From a virus, in the IMG/VR virus record IMGVR_UViG_3300018910_000021, positions 1 through 26,973 of that record: DNA of 26,973 nucleotides; one strand, given 5' to 3'. Shown here piece after piece: positions 22,116 through 26,973 of the stretch; the stretch's first letter is position 1; every line of letters begins with the position of its first letter. The notes under the pieces are model-generated. The model did no database searches. It was not told where the DNA came from and was given only the letters and a program-made list of their open reading frames with translations. The position numbers and the translations under genes are program-made.

Positions 22116-22370
22116 TTACTGCGCGCCCTCGTCGAGCAGCCAGTCGGTGACTTCCTTGGCTTCCTTGTCGTGCGTCAGGACCCAGTGCATGAGGATCAGG
22201 TCGTAGTCCTCTTGGCTCAGGCTCTCGCAGGCCTCGGGCCGGTTCGTCTTGGTTGAGTCCTCGGTGATGGCTGCCTGGCAGTCGGCTTGCTGCTCGGCCT
22301 CGGACTTTCCGCAGGCGGTGGCGGCTGCCAGGAGTACGGCGGCGGTGGCGATGGCTCTGCGTGCTCTCAT
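22116..22370 (-). CDS. Small secreted lipoprotein
   Basis: The 84-residue protein has a basic N-terminus (MRARRAI), a hydrophobic core (ATAAVLLAAATA) and a cysteine at about residue 20 within AATACGKSE, which fits a lipoprotein signal with a relaxed lipobox. The mature part is about 65 residues, acidic, with two further cysteines (DCQAA, EACES) that could form a disulfide, and an SLSQEDYDLILMHWVLTHDKEAKEVTDWLLDEGAQ end. The GGGGGGA site precedes the ATG. Secreted lipoproteins on prophages often serve superinfection exclusion or lysogenic conversion; AICE entry exclusion is another possibility. No known family. Confidence 0.78.
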   Translation of the reverse strand: MRARRAIATAAVLLAAATACGKSEAEQQADCQAAITEDSTKTNRPEACESLSQEDYDLILMHWVLTHDKEAKEVTDWLLDEGAQ

Positions 22371-22388
22371 GGTCCCCCCAGGGAGTGC

Positions 22389-22406
22389 TGATGCTGGGGA
22401 GCATCA
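22389..22406. repeat. Hairpin in the leader of the lipoprotein gene
   Basis: TGATGCT (22389-22395) and AGCATCA (22400-22406) form a perfect 7-base stem around GGGG. It lies a few bases upstream of the ribosome-binding site, so it could affect translation or be an operator. Confidence 0.35.
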
Positions 22407-22451
22407 TCTCCGTGGGGCGGGCGGCGGGCGGGTGGTGTGGCCAGGTTGTGA

Positions 22452-22498
22452 CACGACGAAGCCCCCGGCTGGTGAAGGAGCGCGGGGGCTTCGTCGTG
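22452..22498. terminator. Long perfect hairpin terminator after the HTH gene
   Basis: A 16-base perfect stem, CACGACGAAGCCCCCG (22452-22467) and CGGGGGCTTCGTCGTG (22483-22498), with a 15-base loop, lies between the small HTH gene and the lipoprotein gene. It separates the transfer block from the lipoprotein/HNH/kinase block. Confidence 0.7.
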
Positions 22499-22563
22499 CG
22501 ACTGTGGTGCCGTGTGCGGGCACAGTTGTACACCGAGATCGTTGCACTCCGTCTGACCTGCGG

Positions 22564-22764
22564 TCAAGCGGCGCTGCGTTCGGCGCGCTTGGCGGCGAGG
22601 GCGGCGACGTCTTGGGCGGCGTACCAGGGCTGGCGGGGTGTGCCGCCGGAGCGCTTCAGCTGGCCGCGGTGGACGATGCTGCGGAGGCCGCCGAGGGTGA
22701 CGCCGAGCAGGCGCGCGGTCTGGTGGGCGGTGAGGTGGCCGGGCCGGATGATCTGCGACTCCAT
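22564..22764 (-). CDS. Small HTH protein, excisionase-like
   Basis: The 66-residue protein is a MerR/excisionase-type helix-turn-helix: LTAHQTARLLGVTLGGLRSIVHRGQLKR followed by a wing/beta hairpin and WYAAQDVAALAAKRAER. The ATG at 22764 has GGAGG directly upstream, though close; an in-frame ATG at 22773 lacks such a site. In AICEs an excisionase lies between replication gene and integrase. Here it follows the transfer ATPase directly and no integrase follows it, so it may be an excisionase, a transcription regulator or an early-late switch. Confidence 0.75.
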   Translation of the reverse strand: MESQIIRPGHLTAHQTARLLGVTLGGLRSIVHRGQLKRSGGTPRQPWYAAQDVAALAAKRAERSAA

Positions 22765-22810
22765 GCCCTCCATGATGCCCGGGGAGGGAGACCGGGCGGG
22801 GGAAGCGAAG

Positions 22811-22835
22811 GGCCCGGATCCGGGGGATCCGGGCC
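22811..22835. terminator. Hairpin between the transfer ATPase gene and the HTH gene
   Basis: GGCCCGGATCC (22811-22821) pairs perfectly with GGATCCGGGCC (22825-22835) around a 3-base loop. There is no T-run. Probable terminator or attenuator of the TraB-like gene transcript. Confidence 0.55.
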
Positions 22836-22854
22836 TCTCCTCGGGTGCCTCCCT

Positions 22855-22899
22855 CGCCTCCCTCACCGGGCGTATGTGCAGGTCATGTTGAGGGAGGCG
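22855..22899. repeat. Inverted repeat after the TraB-like gene
   Basis: CGCCTCCCTCA (22855-22865) and TGAGGGAGGCG (22889-22899) are 11-base perfect inverted repeats with a 23-base loop. A role in mRNA stability or as a DNA-binding site (for example a clt-like transfer sequence) is possible but not shown. Confidence 0.4.
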
Positions 22900-22933
22900 G
22901 TGCGGGGAGGGGTTCGGGGAGAACTCCCCAAGA

Positions 22934-25063
22934 TCAGTCGTCTCCCTCGTCGTCGGTGGCGTCCTCCAGGCGCGCCAGGATGGCCTCCTGGACGCGGTCG
23001 CGGGAGACGACCATGCGGCCGGCGGACTTGTACTGCTCGGCCCCGTGTGGCTCCAGCGCCCGCTTCAGGTCGGTCGGCGACCACTCCCGGTACTCGGTCG
23101 GGTTGCGCTCGGCGAGCCGGTGGAGGACCTCCTGGACGAGCATCCGCGGTTCGTCGCCGAGGACGGCGGCGACGTCGGCGAGCGGGTCGGCGGCCAGGCC
23201 CTCCAGGATGGCGACCACCGCCTCTCCGTCGCGCAGGGCCATCGCGCGCTCGACGACCGGGGTGACCTCGTCGACGCCCCTCTCCGGGTCGCGGGCGACG
23301 TAGTGGGAGCGGATCACCTCGAACGGCTTGTTGGTGAAGCCGACCGTGACCGCGGTGCCGATGTCCTCGCCGGGGATGAGCGTGGTGGCGGTGACGCCGG
23401 CCTTGTGCTTTCCGGAGCCGAGCAGGCCGTCGTTGGCGACGTGGTCGCCGACGGCGAAGGCGACGCGGTGGGACGTGTTGCGGGTGACGTCGCGCGGGAT
23501 GCTGTCGGCGGTCGGGGAGACGGTGACCCAGATGAGGGTGATGCCGACCTTGCGGGCCTTCTTCATCACCTTCACGGCCAGCTCGGCGGCTTCCTTGCCG
23601 TGGTCCTTGTGCATGAACAGCTCGTGGCACTCGTCGAAGACGACGACCTTGGGCCGCATCCGCGGGTCCCGGGTGGCGAGGTCGCGGGTGAGCTTCACCG
23701 TGTCGCCGCCGAGTTCCTCCAGGAGCTTGCCGCGCTCGGTGACCTCGTCGCGCAGGCGGCGCAGGGCGCGCACGGCCTCTTCGATCTGCTCGTCCTCGTC
23801 GCCCTTGACCAGGGCCCGCAGGCGGGGCTTGAGCGGGTCGTAGTCGACGTTGTAGGCCATGACGTAGGCCTCAACGTCGACCAGCGGGTCGAGGATCGCG
23901 CCGAGCAGCAGCGCGATGACCAGGCTCGACTTGCCGGAGCCCATGATGCCGCCGACCATCCAGTTCGCGGCCATGAGCTTGCCGATGATGGGTTCGCCGC
24001 GCTGGGAGACGGCGACGGGCACGCCCTTGAAGTAGTCGGTGGTGCCCTCGGTGAGGAGGGGCCAGGGCGGGACGGGACCGGACAGGGAGCCCTGGTCGGC
24101 GACCCACAGGTCGAGGGTGCCGGGGATCTTCGGGGGCTCGGTCGGCCACACCTCGACCGGCTTGCGCAGCAGGTTGTGCGCGAGAACGTTCTTGCGGGCG
24201 GCGATCATCTCGACGGTGACGCCCATGGGGAGCTGCAGCTGGGTGTGCCAGCCGTTCCCGGACCGGGTCGTCGGGGACACCCAGCGCGGCTGCCAGCCGT
24301 CCTTGATGGCGCGGTTCAGCGGGGCGATGCCGAGGTTGCCCAGGGCCCGCAGGATGGCGCCCTCGTCGGGGACGACGTCGCGGTCCTCGGCGTCCGCGGG
24401 CAGGGCCCAGGCGGGAGCGGCGTGCTGGCGGCGGCCGACCGCCCACGCCCCGGCGAGCGCGAGCCACGGCAGGGAGTACAGCAGCGGCTCCCACACCACG
24501 CCGGCGATGAACGCGACCCAGGCGACCAGTTCGATGGTGGCGGCGAGCGGGGTGAGGACGTCGGCCACGTCGTGGGTCGCGCAGGCCAGCATGACGCCCA
24601 GGAGCAGCAGCACGCCGGTGCCGGCGCCGACCCCGGTGGCCAGGGTCTTGGGGGCATTCATCACCATCTGCAGTAGTTCGACGCGGCGGCGGTGGCGGGC
24701 GAAGCGGTAGGCGTAGGCGCGCTGTTCCCACTGGCGCACCAGCTCCTCGTTCCCGGCGGCCTCGGCGGCGCGCATCATGCGTTCGTGGCGGGCGGTGGTG
24801 CGGGAGTCCCAGGCGCGGCGGGCGAGGATGCGGGCGCCGCCGAGGGTGTAGGCGCTGTGGCGGACCAGGGCGCGGTAGCCGTCGTCGGTGCGGATCTGGA
24901 CGACGATGCGGCGCAGGTGGTCGATGCGGACCCGGCGCCGCGGCTGCTCGGCGGCGGGCTCGACGGGCGCCGGTGGTGCGGGCGGCTGCTCGGGGGCGAA
25001 CTTCAGCAGGGAGACCTGCGGGCTCTTGTGCCCGTTGACCCGCTCGGGCGCTGTCTCGGTCAT
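22934..25063 (-). CDS. TraB/FtsK-SpoIIIE-type membrane DNA translocase
   Basis: The 709-residue protein has a charged, proline-rich N-terminus, membrane helices at about residues 143-161, 174-191 and 194-211, then a RecA-like motor. Walker A is GGIMGSGKSS (371-380) and Walker B VVVFDECHE (474-482), with an arginine-containing segment RDVTRNTSHRVAFAV. The C-terminal ~100 residues look like a winged-helix (EYREWSPTDLKRAL, EQYKSAGRMVVSRDRVQEAILARL). This is the layout of TraB/TraSA proteins, which move double-stranded plasmid or AICE DNA between Streptomyces hyphae, and of FtsK. It lies after SpdD-like and other small transfer genes. A phage packaging function is unlikely because a terminase is present. 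Confidence 0.9.
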   Translation of the reverse strand: MTETAPERVNGHKSPQVSLLKFAPEQPPAPPAPVEPAAEQPRRRVRIDHLRRIVVQIRTDDGYRALVRHSAYTLGGARILARRAWDSRTTARHERMMRAAEAAGNEELVRQWEQRAYAYRFARHRRRVELLQMVMNAPKTLATGVGAGTGVLLLLGVMLACATHDVADVLTPLAATIELVAWVAFIAGVVWEPLLYSLPWLALAGAWAVGRRQHAAPAWALPADAEDRDVVPDEGAILRALGNLGIAPLNRAIKDGWQPRWVSPTTRSGNGWHTQLQLPMGVTVEMIAARKNVLAHNLLRKPVEVWPTEPPKIPGTLDLWVADQGSLSGPVPPWPLLTEGTTDYFKGVPVAVSQRGEPIIGKLMAANWMVGGIMGSGKSSLVIALLLGAILDPLVDVEAYVMAYNVDYDPLKPRLRALVKGDEDEQIEEAVRALRRLRDEVTERGKLLEELGGDTVKLTRDLATRDPRMRPKVVVFDECHELFMHKDHGKEAAELAVKVMKKARKVGITLIWVTVSPTADSIPRDVTRNTSHRVAFAVGDHVANDGLLGSGKHKAGVTATTLIPGEDIGTAVTVGFTNKPFEVIRSHYVARDPERGVDEVTPVVERAMALRDGEAVVAILEGLAADPLADVAAVLGDEPRMLVQEVLHRLAERNPTEYREWSPTDLKRALEPHGAEQYKSAGRMVVSRDRVQEAILARLEDATDDEGDD

Positions 25064-25098
25064 GCTGGTGGTTCCTTCTCTCTGCTGAGGGACAGGGG

Positions 25099-25141
25099 CC
25101 CGGGGCGGCCGTCTGCTGCCAGGCGATCCGGCCGCCCCGGG
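25099..25141. terminator. Hairpin upstream of the TraB-like gene
   Basis: CCCGGGGCGGCCG (25099-25111) and CGGCCGCCCCGGG (25129-25141) form a 13-base perfect stem in the 85-base gap between two genes of the same strand. No T-run. It may attenuate expression of the TraB-like gene. Confidence 0.55.
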
Positions 25142-25147
25142 GCGTAG

Positions 25148-25324
25148 CTACTTGTTGCGGCGGGCGTCCTCGCGGGCCTGCGCCTTCTCGCGGATCTCGT
25201 CGACGCGGCGCTCCAGGCGGGCGGTGCCCTTGCCCTTCTGCTGGCGGCGCGTGATCCGGTAGCCGAGGGCGACCGTGGCCGCGAGTTCACGCAGGTTGTG
25301 CGGGTCGTGGTTCGTCGCGGGCAT
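25148..25324 (-). CDS. Small basic protein of the transfer module
   Basis: The 58-residue protein (start MPATNHDPHNLRELAATV) is strongly basic with RITRRQQKGKGTARLERRVDEIREKAQAR, a charged helix. The ATG is preceded by GAGAGG. It lies between the cysteine-containing small protein and the TraB-like gene, with the same direction and short gaps. Composition and position match the small unnamed proteins found in AICE transfer blocks. It may bind nucleic acid; function unknown. Confidence 0.65.
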   Translation of the reverse strand: MPATNHDPHNLRELAATVALGYRITRRQQKGKGTARLERRVDEIREKAQAREDARRNK

Positions 25325-25336
25325 GCTCGCCGCCTC

Positions 25337-25522
25337 TCAGTAGTGGTAGTGGCGGGTGATCTGGTTCGACGGCGGGCAGTGCCGCAGGGCGTCCTTCTCG
25401 GCGGCGTCCCGGTCGGGGGACGGGCTGGAGGCGCGGCGGCCGCAGGAACAGCTCCAGTCGAACTGGGCGGCCAGAGCGGGTCGGCGCGAGCGCCAGGGGG
25501 TGACGTCGATCTTGTGGTTCAT
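25337..25522 (-). CDS. Small cysteine-containing protein, resembles mobile element transfer proteins
   Basis: The 61-residue protein has FDWSCSCGRRAS and a later DALRHCPPSN, giving a CxC...C arrangement like a small zinc-ribbon. Its ATG has a GAGAGGA site. Short proteins with this look are annotated as mobile element transfer proteins beside SpdD in Streptomyces AICEs. It lies between the SpdD-like gene and the TraB-like gene, the expected place. The family call is by resemblance only. Confidence 0.65.
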   Translation of the reverse strand: MNHKIDVTPWRSRRPALAAQFDWSCSCGRRASSPSPDRDAAEKDALRHCPPSNQITRHYHY

Positions 25523-25567
25523 GAGGGTCCTCTCGGGTGGTGGGCCGGGGCTGTCCCGGCTCCCCTT

Positions 25568-25592
25568 GGGCCCCGCCGGCGAGGCGGGACCC
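25568..25592. terminator. Short hairpin before the cysteine-containing gene
   Basis: CCCGCC (25572-25577) pairs with GGCGGG (25583-25588), extended by GGG/CCC with one mismatch. It lies in the 80-base gap after the SpdD-like gene. Weak terminator or attenuator. Confidence 0.35.
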
Positions 25593-25604
25593 GCGGGCAG
25601 CCGG

Positions 25605-25907
25605 TCAGCGGCCCTTGCGGACTTCGCGCCACATGCCGCGCAGGACGATCAGGCAGGCGGTGGCGCACACGGCGCCGATCGCGATGGCCACGGCGAACAG
25701 GGCGCCGACCAGGCCGACCGACACGGCCACCCCGCCGATCACCAGCCACTTCTTCGCGTCGAACTCCTGCCGGGGCGCGGGGGCCGCCGCGGGCTGCTGC
25801 TGGTTGAGCAGCTGCTGGGCGGCGAGGATCGCGGCGATCTGCCGGGTCAACTCCGCGTTGTCGGCGGCCTCCACGGCGTCGCGGGCGGCCTTCTCCAGGG
25901 CGCTCAT
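25605..25907 (-). CDS. SpdD/SpdB-like membrane protein
   Basis: The 100-residue protein starts at the ATG at 25907, which overlaps the stop of the upstream gene (ATGA) and has GGGGA before it. An upstream in-frame start would lack a site. Residues ~1-35 form an alanine-rich helix, a short glutamine/proline/alanine linker follows, and residues ~55-90 form one or two membrane segments (KKWLVIGGVAVSVGLVGALFAVAIAIGAVCATACLIVL), ending in a basic tail. This glycine/valine/alanine membrane hairpin is the hallmark of SpdD/SpdB spread proteins that help distribute transferred DNA in the recipient mycelium. Moderate certainty. Confidence 0.72.
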   Translation of the reverse strand: MSALEKAARDAVEAADNAELTRQIAAILAAQQLLNQQQPAAAPAPRQEFDAKKWLVIGGVAVSVGLVGALFAVAIAIGAVCATACLIVLRGMWREVRKGR

Positions 25908-26392
25908 CGGGCTTCCCCTGCCAGCGGCACCGGCTGGATGCGCCACGCCACCTCGGAGGCGGGTACGTCGGTGCCGGGCGCTCCGTGGGTGAGCCAGCCG
26001 TCGGGGTGCGCCCCGTCGCGCTCGGCGGCCCGCTCGGCGGCCTCCCGGGTGGCGTGGACGCTGTGGAACGCTCCGCGGCGCAGCAGGACGAACACGCGCT
26101 GCTGCGCGGCGGCCGTCTTCCGGGCGGTACGCAGCAGCGTGCGCAGGACGGCCCGGTCCTCGGTGTCGAGAAGCTGCTGAGCGCGCAGCGTCTCCAGCTC
26201 GCCCTGGGCGCGGGCGGCGTTGGTGGTGAGGGTTGCGTGTGCGGTGCGCAGGTCTTCGAGGGCCGCCTCCGCCCGGACGGCGGAGCTGGTGGCGGTGGCG
26301 GCTTCGGCGCGGGCGGCCTCAGCGGCGGTCTCGGCTTCGGTGATGCTGGCGCGCAGGGCGCGCAGGGTGCGGGTACGCACGATGGCGATCAT
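25904..26392 (-). CDS. Coiled-coil protein of the transfer module, unknown
   Basis: The 162-residue protein starts at an ATG preceded by GAGGA. Residues ~10-75 are a long alanine/glutamate/arginine heptad region (coiled coil, EAETAAEAARAEAATATSS and onward). Residues ~78-110 are basic (DRAVLRTLLRTARKTAAAQQR). The C-terminal part (VFVLLRRGAFHSVHATREAAERAAERDGAHPDGWL) is a small folded region. Its stop overlaps the SpdD-like start. Similar coiled-coil proteins occur in AICEs without assigned function. Confidence 0.75.
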   Translation of the reverse strand: MIAIVRTRTLRALRASITEAETAAEAARAEAATATSSAVRAEAALEDLRTAHATLTTNAARAQGELETLRAQQLLDTEDRAVLRTLLRTARKTAAAQQRVFVLLRRGAFHSVHATREAAERAAERDGAHPDGWLTHGAPGTDVPASEVAWRIQPVPLAGEAR

Positions 26393-26444
26393 GAGAGTCC
26401 TCGGAAGTCTGGACGGTCAGATGGCGGGGCAGGACGGTGCGGCG

Positions 26445-26510
26445 GGGACCGGCACCGCGGCCAGGTGGAGCACCAGCAGCAGGCCCAGGACAGGCCTGCC
26501 GGCCGGTCCC
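26445..26510. repeat. Inverted repeat after the HTH gene
   Basis: GGGACCGGC (26445-26453) and GCCGGTCCC (26502-26510) are perfect 9-base arms with a long GC-rich loop, one base after the HTH gene stop. Possible terminator. Confidence 0.35.
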
Positions 26511-26511
26511 T

Positions 26512-26973
26512 TCAAACGGGCACAGCAACCTGGAAGGGCGGCAGGTCGTCCGGGTGGAAGAGGTTGCGTCCGGACCCGTCCTTGGTGTGGACGGGGATGC
26601 GTCCTGCGGCCACCCAGTTGCGGACCGTGGACGGCTTGATGCCGTAGTGGTCGGCGACGTCGTTGGTGGTCATCAGGGGCGGCTCGGGCGGGGGCCCGTC
26701 CTGGGCGTCTTCGGTGTCCTGGGTGGCGTCCTGGGCGTCCGGCGTCGTTGGCTCCTCGGGCGCCGGGCGCGCGATGATCGGGAGCAGCCGGGCGCCGGGC
26801 GGGACGGGGACGGGAAAGGGCGGGACGCTCGGGGACGCGGGCGCGTCCTGGGTGTCCTGCGCGTCCTCGGTGGCGTCCTGGGTGTCCTGGGGCGCGTCCT
26901 GCCACGGGGAGGGCAGGTCGATGGTGGCGAGCGCGGAAGCGTGGCGGCGGGCGGCGAGCAGCTGCATCAGGAC
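26512..26973 (-). CDS. HTH protein with acidic QD repeats (5' end beyond window)
   Basis: The frame stays open to the right edge, so the gene is probably partial; an ATG at 26967 is the first in-window start and may be internal. From that ATG, residues 24-42 and 77-91 are QD-rich acidic repeats (QDTQDATEDAQDTQD and DAQDATQDTEDAQD), split by a proline/valine-rich stretch. Residues 99-143 are a MerR/excisionase-like HTH with a wing: TTNDVADHYGIKPSTVRNWVAAGRIPV, then GRNLFHPDDL. The upstream LMQLLAARRHA could follow a membrane segment; if so, this would be a membrane/HTH fusion such as AICE DUF2637-type proteins. That is speculation. Confidence 0.7.
   Translation of the reverse strand, partial: VLMQLLAARRHASALATIDLPSPWQDAPQDTQDATEDAQDTQDAPASPSVPPFPVPVPPGARLLPIIARPAPEEPTTPDAQDATQDTEDAQDGPPPEPPLMTTNDVADHYGIKPSTVRNWVAAGRIPVHTKDGSGRNLFHPDDLPPFQVAVPV
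26695..26739 (-). repeat. QD-coding tandem repeat, second block
   Basis: A run of near-identical 6- to 9-base units such as CAGGACGCC and CAGGACACC encodes DAQDATQDTEDAQD. It lies in-frame in the HTH gene. Confidence 0.6.
26842..26898 (-). repeat. QD-coding tandem repeat, first block
   Basis: CAGGAC-type units (CAGGACACC, CAGGACGCC, GAGGACGCG) encode QDAPQDTQDATEDAQDTQD-like sequence. Unit number is likely to vary between relatives through slippage. Confidence 0.6.

Noticed and set aside
21156-22933. Second tRNA-Arg 3' end that would show two tandem elements
   Set aside because: Searched by eye for the T-arm and acceptor sequence across this zone; none found.
2542-26967. TTA (bldA-dependent) leucine codons as seen in some Streptomyces phage terminases
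   Set aside because: An eye scan of the main genes found none in frame; the only minus-strand TTA noticed inside a gene (3601-3603, in the amidase) is out of frame.
1-26973. CRISPR array, rRNA, insertion sequence or known toxin-antitoxin/defence system
   Set aside because: No regularly spaced direct repeats with spacers, no transposase or paired terminal repeats, and no recognisable defence enzymes. The regulators and HNH gene alone do not support a defence call.

Overview
The DNA is very GC-rich, codons almost always end in G or C, GTG starts are frequent and ribosome-binding sites are strong GGAGG types. Together with a tRNA-Arg(CCU) gene and protein families typical of the genus, this points to a Streptomyces (or close actinomycete) chromosome. 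Only the first ~680 bases look like host DNA: the C-terminal end of an M6-type secreted metalloprotease and the tRNA-Arg gene. Everything to the right looks like one integrated mobile element whose left attachment site lies at or just after the tRNA 3' end. No second copy of the tRNA end and no integrase occur here, so the element runs past the right edge.

Layout. (1) 0.68-2.45 kb: left-end regulatory zone. It holds phased 11-base repeats, a LexA-like box, several palindromes, a small XRE repressor-like gene, two overlapping small zinc-finger-like genes on the minus strand, and a divergent GntR-type mini-regulator. (2) 2.5-4.3 kb: lysis cassette, minus strand: endolysin amidase, holin, a four-helix membrane protein and an N-anchored coiled-coil protein. 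(3) 4.35-15.5 kb: tail and connector genes, minus strand: minor tail proteins, a 1266-residue tape measure, a frameshifted G/GT chaperone pair, the major tail protein and neck proteins. (4) 15.5-21.1 kb: head and packaging genes: HK97-type major capsid, prohead protease, portal, large terminase and a probable small terminase. This is a complete, intact siphovirus late operon read right to left. Many gene pairs overlap as ATGA, GTGA or TGATG, implying tight translational coupling.

(5) 21.2-22.9 kb: a strong minus-strand intrinsic terminator closes off the late operon. Upstream of it lie a P-loop kinase, an HNH nuclease, a secreted lipoprotein and a small HTH protein that could be an excisionase. 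(6) 22.9-27 kb: a transfer-type module like those of actinomycete integrative and conjugative elements (AICEs). It has a TraB/FtsK-SpoIIIE-type membrane ATPase, an SpdD-like membrane protein, small cysteine-containing and basic proteins, a coiled-coil protein and an HTH protein with QD-rich repeats, cut by the window edge.

The most interesting point is the combination: a whole phage particle-production programme joined, on the same strand and with no internal attachment site, to a conjugation-style double-stranded DNA translocase module. This could be a phage carrying an AICE-type chassis, an AICE that acquired a phage, or a phage that uses a TraB/FtsK pump in mycelial hosts. The sequence here cannot decide between these. 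The element looks intact: I saw no frameshifts apart from the programmed one and no broken genes.
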